From Triticum aestivum (taxonomy: Eukaryota; Streptophyta; Magnoliopsida; Poales; Poaceae), in the NCBI RefSeq assembly GCF_018294505.1, contig NC_057797.1, positions 123,695,116 through 123,759,115 of the forward strand: DNA of 64,000 nt, read 5' to 3'. The notes under the pieces are model-generated. The model was not told the DNA's origin. It saw only the letters and a program-made list of their open reading frames with translations, and made no database searches. Both the position numbers and the translations under genes were made by a program. Of the stretch, positions 1 through 12,900 are shown in pieces. The first letter of the stretch is position 1; every line of letters begins with the position of its first letter.

Positions 1-1031
1 AAGGAAAGACGAGGGGAATCGGCGTGGGCTCACCCTGGGGAGGCCGTGGACGAGCTTGCCGAGGTCGGGGAGTCTCCGGCGAGGAGATCCGGTGAGGCAG
101 GGCGACGGACGGTGATTGGGGATGGGGTCGATGCTGGCGATGCAGACAACCCCAGGTTCATCCATTGGTCGAGGAGGACGTAGAAGATGGCGGTGCATCC
201 CGTAGACGAAGCCTCGACGCTCGGGGGTGCCGGTGGCCGCAGGATTGAGCGACGCACATCGACGGCAGCATCGGGCGAGGGAGGAGGGGATCTGGAGGAG
301 GGGAAGAGGAGGAGTGGGGAGCAGCGCGAGTGGAGGACGAGTGGGGTAGGGGATACGAGGGGAGCGAGGCGCCGCGGGTGGGGCATGGCTTTATCCCCTC
401 TGACGAGGTTAGCGAGGCGGTCGGGCGGCGACGAGCTAGAGCACCTCCCCCGGTCGATCGAACAGGGAAGGAGGGAGATGGCTCAGGGAGGGGTTGGGCC
501 GGTCGGGGAGGTAGGTGCGCCGGTGGGCTGGCCGACTAGGCCTACCAAGCGGCTAAGGCCCAGGCAGAGAGAGGGGGGTCTTTATTTTAACTTTGGTTTT
601 CTGCCTTTTCTATTTTCATTTCAGTTTTGCATTTCTTTTAATACCAAGAGACTTTTGTCTTGAACAAAACTTGACACATAAATCTAACACAATAACTTGA
701 GATGGAATAAAAGGTTTGGGGGCAAAAGGAGTTGTCTAACCATTTTTAGAAATTGAAAAGGCCAATTTAAATGCTGCTGGAGCACTGAATTAATTCCCAT
801 GGGCATTTTGGGAATTCACAAGAGGTTGGTTTCAACAGGACAGTGATCAGGGAAATTTATAGGATAAGGTGAGCATTTTAGTTTTACAGTTCAAAGAAAA
901 TAATTTATTTGACTTATTGTTACTTTGGAAAAGGCTTTGATTTTTGGACAAGTGGCAAGTTGCATAGTAATCACGATGACATGGCCACCATTAGGGGGAG
1001 ATTACTGTAGCATGATTCTCGGGGTGTTACA
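1..1031 (-). mobile_element. Gypsy-type LTR fragment (window-truncated)
   Basis: Read on the minus strand, an LTR begins at 1031 with TGTAACACCCCGAGAATC and runs off the window at position 1. The start is AT-rich and is followed by a GC-rich leader (about 1-560) that gives only spurious open frames. TGTAACACCCC is a common start of Triticeae Gypsy LTRs. Copia A sequence begins abruptly at 1032, so this element probably inserted into the 3' LTR of Copia A. If so, the 5-bp target duplication would be CATGA (1032-1036). The remaining 0.7 kb of that Copia LTR should then lie left of the window. The family name is not determined. Confidence 0.7.
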
Positions 1032-2043
1032 CATGAAACCATTTCAGTGACTGAAACTGGACTTCCATATATAAATCTTCACCTCCGGACCGTTCCGAAA
1101 CTCCTCATGATGTCCGGGATCTCATCCGAGACTCTGAACAACCTTTGGTAACCACATACTATTTCCCATAACAACTCTAGCGTCATCGAACCTTAAGTGT
1201 GTAGACCCTACGGGTTCGAGAACCATGCAGACATGACCGAGACATCTCTCCGGCCAATAACCAACAACGGGATCTGGATACCCATGTTGGCTCCCACATG
1301 TTCCACGATGATTTTATCGGATGAACCACGATGTCGAGGATTCAATCAATCCCATATACAATTCCCTTTGTCTATCGGTATGTTACTTGCCCAAGATTCG
1401 ATCGTCGGTATCTATATACCTCGTTCAATCTCGCTACCGACAAGTCTCTTTACTCGTTCCGTAACACTGATCCCGTGGCTAACTCCTTAGTCACATTGAG
1501 CTCGTTATGATGATGCATTACCGAGTGGGCCCAGAGATACCTCTCTGTCATACGGAGTGACAAATCCCAGTCTCGATTCGTGCCAACCCAACAGATACTT
1601 TCGGAGATACCTATAGTGCACCTTTACAGCCACCCAGTTACGTTGTGACGTTTGATACACCCAAAGCATTCCTATGGTATCCGGGAGTTGCACAATCTCA
1701 TGGTCTAAGGAAATAATACTTGACATTAGAAAATCTCTAGCAAACGAACTACACGATCTTGTGTTATGCTTAGGATTGGGTCTTGTCCATCACATCATTC
1801 TCCTAATGATGTGATCCCGTTATCAACGACATCCAATGTCCATGGCCAGGAAACCATAACCATCTATTGATCAACAAGCTAGTTAACTAGAGGCTTACTA
1901 GGGACATGTTGTGGTCTATGTATTCACACATGTATTACGGTTTCCGATTAATACAATTATAGCATGAACAATAGACAATTATCATGAACAAGGAAATATA
2001 ATAATAACCATTTTATTATTGCCTCTAGAGCATATTTCCAACA
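1032..2043 (-). repeat. 3' LTR of Copia A (truncated)
   Basis: This is the direct repeat of about 8502-9514. About 700 bp matching 7803-8501 are missing, because the Gypsy LTR ending at 1031 interrupts it. The adjacent minus-strand polypurine tract reads GTGCAAGTGGGAGAC (2044-2058). Confidence 0.88.
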
Positions 2044-2119
2044 GTCTCCCACTTGCACTAGAGTCAATAATCTAGTTCACATCGCCATGTTATCAACACT
2101 CATAGTTCACATCGCCATG

Positions 2120-2769
2120 TGTCGGGGTTATACCCCGCGGTATGACCCGGCCGGATATATTACCCGGACGGATATATGACCCGACCAGACTTGGCGTTTC
2201 ATTGGTAACCCGCCAGAGGATTGGCGACTCACGTGTCTGGCGGTTCACTGGTGTGACGACTCACGAGCCTGAAAACTCATTGGTGACCCGGCGGGTGTTT
2301 CAGATGGATGACAAGGACCAAGGCCCAGAAGACCGACTCATGTTATGGTGGGCCGGCTTAAGAGGAAAGGCATATGGAATATTCTCCTACAAAGGAAGCA
2401 AGACTAGGATTCCACTTGTAATAGAGTAATCCTAATCCTACTAGGACTAGTCATGTAACTCGCCCCTTCAACATATATAAGGAGGGGCAGGGCACCTCAA
2501 GAAGGACAAGCAAGAAGAAACAATCTCTACGGCTAGACACAAAGAGACGGTTTACCGGCGACTCTCTCGTGATGATAATGAGACCTAGCCACAAACAGCA
2601 TGTAGGGTTGTTACCGGATGATGTTTCCCGGGGCCCGAAGCTGTCTAAATCTTTGTCTTGCGTGTTGTGTCTCTCGATTCCGATCAACCCCTTCAAGCTA
2701 CCGCATAGATGCATTGGCCTCACGACTAAGTCCTCACACTAGGACATCTGCCATGACAAAACTACGACA
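2120..2769 (+). mobile_element. 650-bp solo LTR with CCATG target duplication
   Basis: The insert begins TGTCGGGGTTATACC and ends ACTACGACA, giving TG...CA termini. It is flanked by perfect 5-bp direct repeats CCATG (2115-2119 and 2770-2774). Copia A sequence is continuous once the insert and one CCATG are removed. A TATA-like ATATATAAGG lies near 2475, so the promoter reads on the plus strand. There is no primer site, polypurine tract or coding domain, as expected for a solo LTR left after recombination. The family is unrecognised. The frame at 2142-2429 inside it is chance. Confidence 0.82.
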
Positions 2770-2939
2770 CCATGTGACTAACACCCAAAGAGTTTACCAG
2801 AGTCAATAATCTAGTTCACATCACCATGTGATTAGCATTCAATGACTTCTAGGGTTTGATCATGTTATGATTACGAGAGAGGTTTTAGTCAACGTGTCTG
2901 CAACATTCAGATCTGTGTGTTCTTCGCAAATCCCTATTT

Positions 2940-5900
2940 CCTATTGTAGATGTTGCTACTATGCTCCACTTGGAGCTATTCCAAATGGTTGCTCCACTAT
3001 ATGTATCTAGTTTGCTACTCAGAGTCATCCGGATAGGTGTTAAAGCTTGCATCGATGTAACCCTTTACGTCGAACTCTTCATCACCTCCATAATCGAGAA
3101 ACATTTCCTTATTCCTAAGGACAAAAAAATTTTGACCGTCGTCCAATGATCCACTCCTGGATCACTCTTATACCCCCTTGCCACACACGTGGCAAGGCAC
3201 ATCGCGGTACACAGCATGGCATATCGTATAGAGCCTATGGCTAAGGCATAGGGGACGACTTTCGTCCTTTCTCTTTCTTCTGCCGTGGTCGAGCTTCAAG
3301 TCTTAACTTCACACCTTACAACTCAGGAAAGAACTCCTTCTTTGACTGATCCATCTTGAACTCCTTCAAGATCATGTCAAGGTATGTGCTCTGTGAAAGT
3401 CTTATCAAGCGTCTTGATCTATCTCTATAGATCTTGATACCCGACATGTAAGCAGCTTTACACAGGTCTTCCTTTGAAAAACTCCATTCAAATAACCATT
3501 TATGCTTTCCAGAAATTCTACATCATTTCCGATCAACAATATGTCATCCACATATACTTATCAAAATGTTTTAGTGCTCCCACTCACTTTCTTGCAAATA
3601 CAAGTTTCTTGCAAACTTTGTATAAACCCAAATGCTTTGATCACGTCATCAAAGCGTATGTTCCAACTCCGAGATGCTTGCTCCAGTTCTTAGAAGGATC
3701 GCTGGAGTTTGCATACCTTTTAGCATCCTTAGGATCGACAAAACCTTCTGGTTGTATCACATACAACCTTTCCTCATGGAAACAGTCAAGGAAACTTTTT
3801 TTGACATCCATCTGTCAGATTTCATAAATGAAAATGCAGCAACTGCTAACATAATTCTAACAGACTTGAGCATCGCTATGATTGAGAAAGTCTCATCACA
3901 GTCAACTCCTTGAACTTGTCGAAAACTTCTTTGAGACGAGTCGAGCTCCATAAATGGTGACAATACATCAATGTCTGTCTTCTTAAAGATCCATTTATTC
4001 TCAATGGCTTGCCGATCATCGGACAAGTCCACCAAAGTCCATACTTTGTTCTCATACATGGATCCTATCTCGGATTTTATGGCTTCCAGCCATTTGTTGG
4101 AATCCGGGCCCACCATCGCTTCTTCATAGCTCATAGGTTCATCATTTCCAACAACATGACCTTTAAGATAGGGTTACCACTCAGAAGTTGTACACACCCT
4201 TGTCGACCTATGAGGTTTGATAGTAATTTGATCTGAAGCTTCATGATCATCATCATTAGCTTTCTCTTCAACTGACGTAAGTGCCACAGAAACATATTTC
4301 TGTGATGCGCTACTCTCTGGTTGAAGTGAAGGTTCAACAACCTCATCAAGTTCTATCTTCCTTCCACTCAATTCTTTTGAGAGAAACTCTTTCTCGAGAA
4401 AGGACCTATTCCTAGCTACAAACACTTTGCCCTCAGATCTGAGATAGAAGGTATACCCAGTCGTCTTGTTTGGGTATTCTATGAAGACACAATTTTCTGC
4501 TTTGGGTTCAAGCTTTTCTGGCCGAAGCCTATCGACATAAGCATTGTAGCCCCAAACCTTAAGAAACAACAACTTAGGTTTCTTGCCAAACCATAGTTCA
4601 TACGATGTCGTCTCCACGGATTTAGATGGTGCCATATTTAAAGTGAATGTAATTTTCTCTAATGCATAACCCCAAAATGATAGCAGTAGATCGGTAAGAG
4701 ACATCATAGATCGCACCATATCCAATAGGGTGTGATTACGACGTTCGGACACACCATTATGCTATGGTGATCCAAGTGGCGTCAATTGAGAAACGATTCC
4801 ACCTTATCTTTAGTGATTGCCAAACTCATAACTCAGATACTCTCCCCTTGATCAGATCGTAGGAACTTGATCTTCTTGTTATGATGATTCTCAACTTCAC
4901 TCTGAAATTGCTTGAACTTTTCAAACGTTTTAGACTTATGCTTCATTAAGTAAATATACCCATATCTACTCAATTCATTGGTGAAGGTGAGAAAATAATG
5001 ATATCCACCGCGTGCGTCAACACTCATCGGACCGCACACATCAGCATGTGTGATTTCCAACAAGTCACTTGCCCGTTCCATTGTTCCAGAAAACGGGGTT
5101 TTAGTCATCTTGCCTATGAGGCATGGTTCGCATGTGTCAGGTGATTCAAAATCAAGTGACTCCAAAAGTCCATTAGTATGGAGGTTCTTCATGCACTTTA
5201 CACCAATATGACCTAAGCGGCAGTGCCACAAGAAAGTGGTACTATCATTATCAACTCTACATCTTTTGGCATCAATGTTATGACCATGTGTATCACTACG
5301 ACCGAGATTCAATAAACTATTCACATTGGGTGCATGACCATAGAAGGTATTATTCATGTAAACAGGATAACCATTATTCTCTGACTTAAATGAATAACCG
5401 TATTGCAATAAACATGATCTAATCATGTTCATTCTCAACGCAGACACCAATACAAACAACATTTATCTGGGTTCAACACTAATCCTGAAGGTAGAGGGAG
5501 CGTGCGATGTTGATCACATCAACCTTGGAAACACTTCCAACACACATCGTCACCTCGCCCTTAGCGAGTCTCCGTTTATTCCGTAGCTTTTGTTTCGAGT
5601 TACCAATATTAGCAACTGAACTGGTATCTAATACCCAAGTGCTACTAGGAGTACTAGTAAGGTACACATCAATAACACATATATCAAATATACTTTTGTT
5701 GAAGTTTCCAGCCTTCTTATCTACCAAGTATTTGAGGTAGTTCCGCTACCAGTGACCGTTCCCCTAATAGAAGCACTTTGTCTCGGGTTTGGGTTCTTGG
5801 GTTTCTTCACTGGAGCAGCAACTCGCTTGCCATTCATGAAGTTTCCCTTCTTGCCCTTGCCCTTCTTTGAAACCAGTGGTCTTATTAACCATCAACACTT

Positions 5901-6512
5901 GATGCTCCTTCTTGATTTTTACCTTTACGACCTTAAGCACGACGAATAGCTCTGGGATTATCTTCCCTTGCATGTTATGGTTCATCATGAAACTCTAGCA
6001 GCTTGGTGATAGTGACTAGAGAACTTTTGTCAATCACTCTCTTATCTGGAAGATTAACCCCCAATTGATTCAAGTGATTGAAGTACCCAGACATTCTGAG
6101 CACATGCTCACTGGCTAAGCTATTCTCCTCCATCTTGTAGGCAAAGATCTTGTCAGAGGTCTCAAACCTCTCAACACGGGCATGAGCCTGAAATACCAAT
6201 TTCATCTCTTGGAACATCTCAAATGTTCCATGGCGTTCAAAACGCTTTTGGAGCCCTGACTCTAAGCCGTAAAGCATGGCGCACTAAACTATCAGGTAGT
6301 CATCAGAACGTGTCTGCCAGATGTTCACAACATCCACAGACGATGCCAGAGGGGTTGTCACACCGAGCGGTACATCAAGGACAGAAGCCTTATGTGTAGC
6401 AGTGAGGACAATCCTCAGACTACGACCCTAGTCCACACAATTGCTTACAATATCTTTCAACTTAGTCTTTCTCTAGGAACGCATTAAAACAAGGAGCTAA
6501 AGTGCGAGCTAT
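2940..6512 (-). pseudogene. Broken gag-pol polyprotein of Copia A
   Basis: Minus-strand fragments follow the Copia order: gag (about 5975-6512), gag C-terminus (5764-5988), aspartic protease with the altered motif DTSS (5479-5727), GAG-pre-integrase and integrase core (4833-5462), integrase C-terminal part (4174-4752), and reverse transcriptase start (3757-4134). The remaining RT, including the YVDD region near 3540-3560, and RNase H follow down to about 2940. Frameshifts, stops and deletions separate all of these. The position matching the gag start codon of Copia D reads ATA, so the start is lost too. No functional product is possible. Confidence 0.85.
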
Positions 6513-7784
6513 TAATCCATAACATAATTTGCAAATGCAATTTAGACTATGTTCATGATAATGAGTTCAATTAATCAAATTATTTAATGAACTCTCACTC
6601 AGATAGACATCCCTCTAGTCATCTAAGTGATACATGATCCGAATCAACTAGGCCGTGTCCGATCATCACGTGAGACGGACTAGTCATCAACGGTGAACAT
6701 CTTCATGTTGATCGCATCTACTATATGACTCATGTTCGACCTTTCGGTCTCTCATGTTCCGAGGCCATGTCTGTACATGCTAGGCTCGTCAAGTCAACCT
6801 AAGTGTTTTGCATGTGTAAATCTGGCTTACACCCGTTGTATGCGAACATTAGAATCTATCACACCCGATCATCACGTGGTGCTTCGAAACAACGAGCCTT
6901 CGCAACGGTGCACAGTTAGGGGGAACACATTTCTTAAAATTTTAGTGAGGGATCATCTTATTTATGCTACCGTCGTTCTAAGCAAATAAGATGTAAACAT
7001 GACAAACATCACATGCAAATCATAAAGTGACATGATATGGCCAATATCATCTTGCGCCTTTGATCTCCATCTTCGAGGCGCGGCATGATCACCTTCATCA
7101 CTGGCATGACACCATGATCTCCATCATCATGATCTTCGTCATCGTGTCTTCATGAAGTTGTCTCGCCAATTATTACTTCTACTACTATGGCTAACGCTTA
7201 GAAATAAAGTAAAGTAATTACATGGCGTTTTTCATTGACACACAGGTCATACCATAAATTAAAACAACTCCTATGGCTCCTGCCGGTTGTCATACTCATC
7301 GACATGCAAGTCGTGATTCCTATTACAAGAACATGATCGATCTCATACATCACATATATCATTCATCACATCCTTTTGGACATATCACATCACACAGCAT
7401 ACCCTGCAAAAACAAGTTAGACGTCCTCTAATTGTTGTTGCATGTTTTATGTGGCTGCTATGGGTTTCTAGCAAGAACGTTTCTTACCTACGCAAAAGCC
7501 ACAACGGTGATATGCCAATTGCTATTTACCCTTCATAAGGATCCTCTTCATCGAATCCGATCCGACTAAAGTCGGAGAGACAGACACCCGCTAGCCACCT
7601 TATGCATCAAGTGCATGTCAGTCGGTGGAACCAGTCTCACGTAAGCATATGTGTAAGGTCGGTCCAGGCCGCTTCATCCAACAATGACGCTGAATTAATA
7701 TAAGACTAGTAACGGTAAGCAAATTGACCAAATCATCGCCCACAACTACTTTATGTTCTACTCGTGCATAGAATCTACACATAG

Positions 7785-7802
7785 ACCTAGCTCTGATACC
7801 AC
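7785..7802 (-). other. Primer binding site of Copia A
   Basis: The minus strand reads GTGGTATCAGAGCTAGG next to the 5' LTR. TGGTATCAGAGC is the initiator tRNA-Met complement used by plant Copia elements. It fixes the element's orientation as minus. Confidence 0.85.
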
Positions 7803-9514
7803 TATTGGGGAATGTAGCAATAATTCAAAATTTTCCTACGTGTCACCAAGATCAATCTAGGAGATGCTAGCAACGAGAGAGAGTAAGTGCATCTTCATAC
7901 CCTTGAAGATCGCTAAGCGGAAGTGCGCGTTACAAGAACGCGGTTGATGGAGTCGTACTCGCGACGATTCAAATCGCGGAAGATCCGATCAAGCGCCGAA
8001 CGGACGGTGCCTCCGCGTTCAACACATGTACAGCCCGGGGACGTCTCCTCCTTCTTTATTTAGCAAGGGGAGATGACAAGTTGAGGGAGAACTCCAGCAG
8101 GATGACGGCATGGTGGTGATGGAGCTCGTGGTTCTCCGGCAGGGCTTCGCCAAGCACTACGAAGGAGGAGGAGGTGATGGAGAGGGGGAGGGCTGCGCCA
8201 GGGGAAGAGTGCGGCTACCCTCCCACCGCTCTATTTATAGGGTGAAGGGAGAGGGGGCCGGCCCCCCTTAGATGCATCTAGAGGGGGCGGCCAAGGGGGG
8301 ACTTGCCCCCCAAGTTAGGTGGGAGGCGCCCCCACCCCCTAAGGTTTTCAACCCTAGGTGCCTTGGGCCCTTGGGGGGACGCACCAGCCCACTAGGGGCT
8401 GGTTTCCACCCTTGTTCAGCCCAATTGGCCCATCGGCGCAGGTGGCCCCACCCGGTGGACCCCGGACACCTTTCGGTGGTCCCGATACAATACCGATAAC
8501 CCCCGAAACCATTTCGGCGACCGAAACTGGACTTCCATATATAAATCTTAACCACCGGACCATTCCGGAACTCCTCGGGACATCCGGGATCTCATACGGG
8601 ACTCCGAACAACCTTCGGTAACCACATACTATTTCCCATAACAACTCTAGCGTCACCGAACCTTAAGTGTGTAGACCCTACGGGTTCGGGAACCATGCAG
8701 ACATGACCGAGACATCTCTCTGGCCAATAACCAACAGCGGGATCTGGATACCCATGTTGGCTCCCACATGTTCCACGATGATCTCATCGTATGAACCACA
8801 ATGTCGAGGATTCAATCAATCCCGTATACAATTCCCTTTGTCTATCGGTATGTTACTTGCCCGAGATTTGATCGTCGGTATCTCTATACCTCGTTCAATC
8901 TAATTACCGACAAGTCTCTTTACTCATTCTGTAACGCATGATCCCGTGGCTAACTCCTTAGTCACATTGAGCTCATTATGATGATGCATTACCGAGTGGG
9001 CCCAGAGATACCTCTCCGTCATACGGAGTGACAAATCCCAGTCTCGATCCGTGCCAACCCAACAGATACTTTCGGAGATACTTGTAGTGCACCTTTATAG
9101 CCACCCAGTTACGTTGTGACGTTTGATACACCCAAAGAATTCCTACGGTATCCGGGAGCTGCACAATCTCATGGTCTAAGGAAATGATACTTGACATTCA
9201 AAAAGCTCTAGCAAACGAACTACAGGATCTTGTGCTATGCTTAGGATTGGGTCTTGTCCATCACATCATTATCCTAATGATGTGATCCCGTTATCAACGA
9301 CATCCAATGTCCATGGTCAGGAAACCATAACCATCTATTGATCAGTGAGCTAGTCACCTAGAGGCTTACTAGGGACATGTTGTGGTCTATGTATTCACAC
9401 ATGTATTACGGTTTTCGGTTAATACAATTATAGCATGAACAATAGACAATTATCATGAACAAGGAAATATAATAATAACCATTTTATTATTGCCTCTAGG
9501 GCATATTTCCAACA
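7803..9514 (-). repeat. 5' LTR of Copia A (1.71 kb)
   Basis: This complete LTR starts at 9514 with TGTTGGAAATATGCCC and ends at 7803, where the canonical CA end reads TA. A minus-strand TATA-like box (CTATAAATAG) is near 8230. The frames at 8268-8656 lie in its GC-rich transcribed part and are not genes. The following 5 bp (CTCCA, 9515-9519) are the candidate target site, but its partner is outside the window. Confidence 0.88.
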
Positions 9515-9967
9515 CTCCACCCAATTCAAGCTCTTTTCTCCCACCCTCTCCTTTCTTCCGCCGCTGATACGTCTCCAACGTATCTATAATTTTTGATTGT
9601 TCCATGCTATTATATATATTCCGTTTTGGATGTTTAATGACTTATTTATACACTTTTATATTACTCTCCGGACTAACCTATTAACCGGAGGCCCAGCCCA
9701 AATTGTTGTTTTTTGCCTATTTCAGTGTTTCGCAGAAGAAGAATACCAAACGGAGTCCAAACGGAATGAAACCTTCGGGAGCGTGATTTTTGGAACACAC
9801 GTGATCCAGAGGACTTGGAGTGGACGTCAAGCAATCAACGAGGAGGCCACGAGGCAGGGGGCATGCCTACCCCCTGGGCGCGCCCTCCACCCTCGTGGGC
9901 CCCTCGTTGCTCCACCGACCTACTTCTTCCTCCTATATATATTCATATACCCCGCAAACATCCAGGA

Positions 9968-12900
9968 TGTAACATCCCAAATTTTCAATTTGGAATGTTA
10001 TACAATAGATCATCATTGCATATCATGTTTTATTGCATTTTGGTTGACCCTAGAAATTTCACGCAACTCAAGGACCCTCGGAGAGAGTTGGGGATTTCGT
10101 TATTTTCATATTTGAGTTTTCTCAAATTTTGAAAATAGGATCATTTGATTTTATTTATTTTATCTGAAAGTGCTAGTGATCGACTAGAGGGGGGGTGAAT
10201 AGGCGATTTTTATGAAAGTCTTCAAAACATGGAAGTTTCGAAGACAAATGATAGAAATAAACCTATTACCATGCAGCGGAAGGTAGACTACACTAGGCAA
10301 ACCATAGTCAAGTATTCAATGAAGTGAAAGCGCAATGACTAATAGCAGCTAGGCAGTAAGGATCAGGTAGGAAGATATTGTGAAGCCAATCAGAACAAGT
10401 AATCACTTAGTGAAGCCAAATGGTGATGCAATCGTACAATGACTTCACAAGGACCAACAGTAAGTAAAGGGAAGGGAAGGATGAAACCAGTGACTCGTTG
10501 AAGACAATGATTTGTTGGACCAGTTCCAGTTGCTGTGACAACTGTACGTCTGGTTAGGGAGGCTGAGATTCAACTCAGAAGACCTCGTCTTCACCTTATT
10601 CCCCTTGAGCTAAGGACACCCAGTCCTCGCCCAATCACTCTGGTAAGTCTTCAAGGTAGACTTCCAAACCTTCACAGACTTCGTTCATTGGTGATCCACA
10701 ATGACTCTTGGATGCTCAGAACGTGACGCCTAACCGGCTGGAGGATTCACAGTCCTCAAGTGTAATAAGTCTTCAGATCACACAGACAGGAAGACTTAAG
10801 TGATGCCTAACACTCTTTGGCTCTGGGTGGTTAGGGCTTTATCCTCGCAAGGAATTCTCTCTCAAAGGCTTCGAGGTGGGTTGCTCTCAAACGACAAAAG
10901 TCGTACTCTAACTCTGAGCAGCCAACCGTTTATGATTGTAGGGGGTGGGCTATTTATAGCCACTAGGCAACCTGACCTGATTTGTCCGAAATGACCCTCG
11001 GTCACTAAGGAACTGACACATGTTCCAACGGTCAGATTTCAAACACACACGACAACTTCACTTGGACTACAAGCAAAGCTGACTTATCCAACTCTGGACA
11101 AGATTTGCTCTCATAGTCTTCACTCGAAGACATAGGATTTTGGTTAAGCATCACTTCAGTCATTCTGACTGGTTCTCTTGGACCCCACTTAACAGTACGG
11201 TGGTTCCTATGACTCAACAAAGAAGAAAAAGAACGATGAAAGAACTAAGTCTTCACGCTCCATAGTCTTCATGCGATGTCTTCTCTTGTCATAGTCTTCA
11301 ATGTGAATGTCTTCACATACCACCTTTGCCTTCAATGTCTTCATTCATTTTTAGGGGTCATCTTAGGAAAACCGAATCAATGAGGGACTTCTACCTGTGT
11401 TATCCTGCAATTCTCACAAACACATTAGTCCCTCAACTAGGTTTGTCGTCAATTCTCCAAAACCAACTAGGGGTGGCACTAGATGCACTTACATTATCTT
11501 CAATTATTTCTATTATAAAAGTATGAGAGAGGGAATAAAATGACTTTCCCAAAATAAAGAAAGATTGAGGATTTAATAATAAAATCAAATAATATTTTAT
11601 TTTGGTTCTTTTGCTATTTTATTTGAATTTAGGAAAAATGCGCGTTTTTCAAAATTGCATTTAGGCCCCAAATAAATGTTCATCCTGTGCGGCTTGATTT
11701 TAGAAGCCGGAAAAAATTTATTTCGGGATTTTTGGAGTCCGTTTAGTATTCCTTTTGTTTTTTCTCCGAGCGTAATTATTAAAAAAAAAGTCCGAACCGA
11801 CCTACGGGCCGTATCCGGCCAGGACTCCCTTGCCGAGGCCTTTAACTAGCGCCGCCCCGAGGCCGAATAGCCCAACCGCGCCCCGTCCCAAACCCTAACC
11901 ATAGCCACGCCGCACCGCGCCGCCACCCGCCGCCGCCCGGCGCCGCCCCGCCCGCAAACCCTAGCCGCCGCCGCCGCCAGCCGCCGTCGCCCCGCCGCCT
12001 TCCCGTGCCGCCCCGCCCGCAAACCCTAGCCGCCGCCGCCAGCCGTCGCCAGCTGTTGTCGCCTCGCCGCCGCCGGAGTTCGCCGCCGACGAGGTCGAGC
12101 CGCCCCGTTTTTTTAGAAAATCGTTAGGTTTTCACCGGGTTTTTTCGGTTTTTTTAGATTCGTTTTTTAGATAGATCTGTTTTTTTTCTCGGTTTAGTTA
12201 ATTAGCGAGCGTTCGCTCGTTCGTTCGTTTTAACGAACGCGTTCATCTTTTAGAATCAGATAACGAACGTTCGTTCGTTAATCTGTTCGTCGTTTTTCTT
12301 TTTCTCGGATTAAATCCGCGATTTTTCCGATCGCGATTCCTGATCCGATTTTCGTTCTAGTATAACTTCTCGCTCGTTTATCGGAATTAGACGATTCAAG
12401 CGCCTGGAGTTTCGTCTCGAAGCCCTCTTTCCGTTTAACCAACTCAAACAAGTTTTTGCCTCTGTAAAAATTGCCCTAGATCCAGAATAGTAAACGAAGC
12501 TTGTTTCTTTTGCCATTTGTCTTTCGTTGCTTAGTTCAATTTGATTCTTTTTGCCAACCGGAGTTCTTAAGTTGAACTTTCTGGTTTTGAGTTTTACCTG
12601 TGCATTAGTTGAGTACTTATTATATGCTTGTTTGTTTGCGATAGAGTACCCGGATTGCGCCGCTTGCTATTTTGAATCGCTAGGTTTCACGTATCATCAG
12701 CGAGGCAAGTAACACTTTGATCATACCTCCTACTACCCAGTTTTATTGCATTAGATCAACCCTCACACATTGCATGACTAGGATCTAATTAAATTATGGG
12801 TTTGGGAAGTAGTTGAGGTAGTACCTATCACCTGTTATTTATCAAACCTTTGGGAGTTACTTCTATGTTTGCTTATTATGCCATGCTATGCTAGTAGACG

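Larger units (their letters stand above)
1032..9514 (-). mobile_element. Copia element A (Angela/WIS/BARE-like), decayed
   Basis: This minus-strand LTR retrotransposon has its 5' LTR at 7803-9514, a tRNA-Met-type primer site at 7785-7802, a 5' leader (about 6513-7784), broken gag-pol (about 2940-6512), a polypurine tract just above 2043, and a 3' LTR at 1032-2043 cut off by the Gypsy LTR on its left. The LTR opens with TGTTGGAAATATGCCC, the hallmark of the Angela/WIS/BARE group. A hand comparison of the two LTRs over about 1.0 kb gives roughly 60 differences (about 6%), so the copy is old. A 650-bp solo LTR (2120-2769) interrupts its 3' non-coding region. Confidence 0.9.

Noticed and set aside
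187..663. 158-codon frame at the left edge
   Set aside because: It is the GC-rich leader of a Gypsy LTR and antisense to the element.
8268..8656. Frames of 75-100 codons
   Set aside because: They lie in the transcribed part of the Copia A LTR and are not coding.
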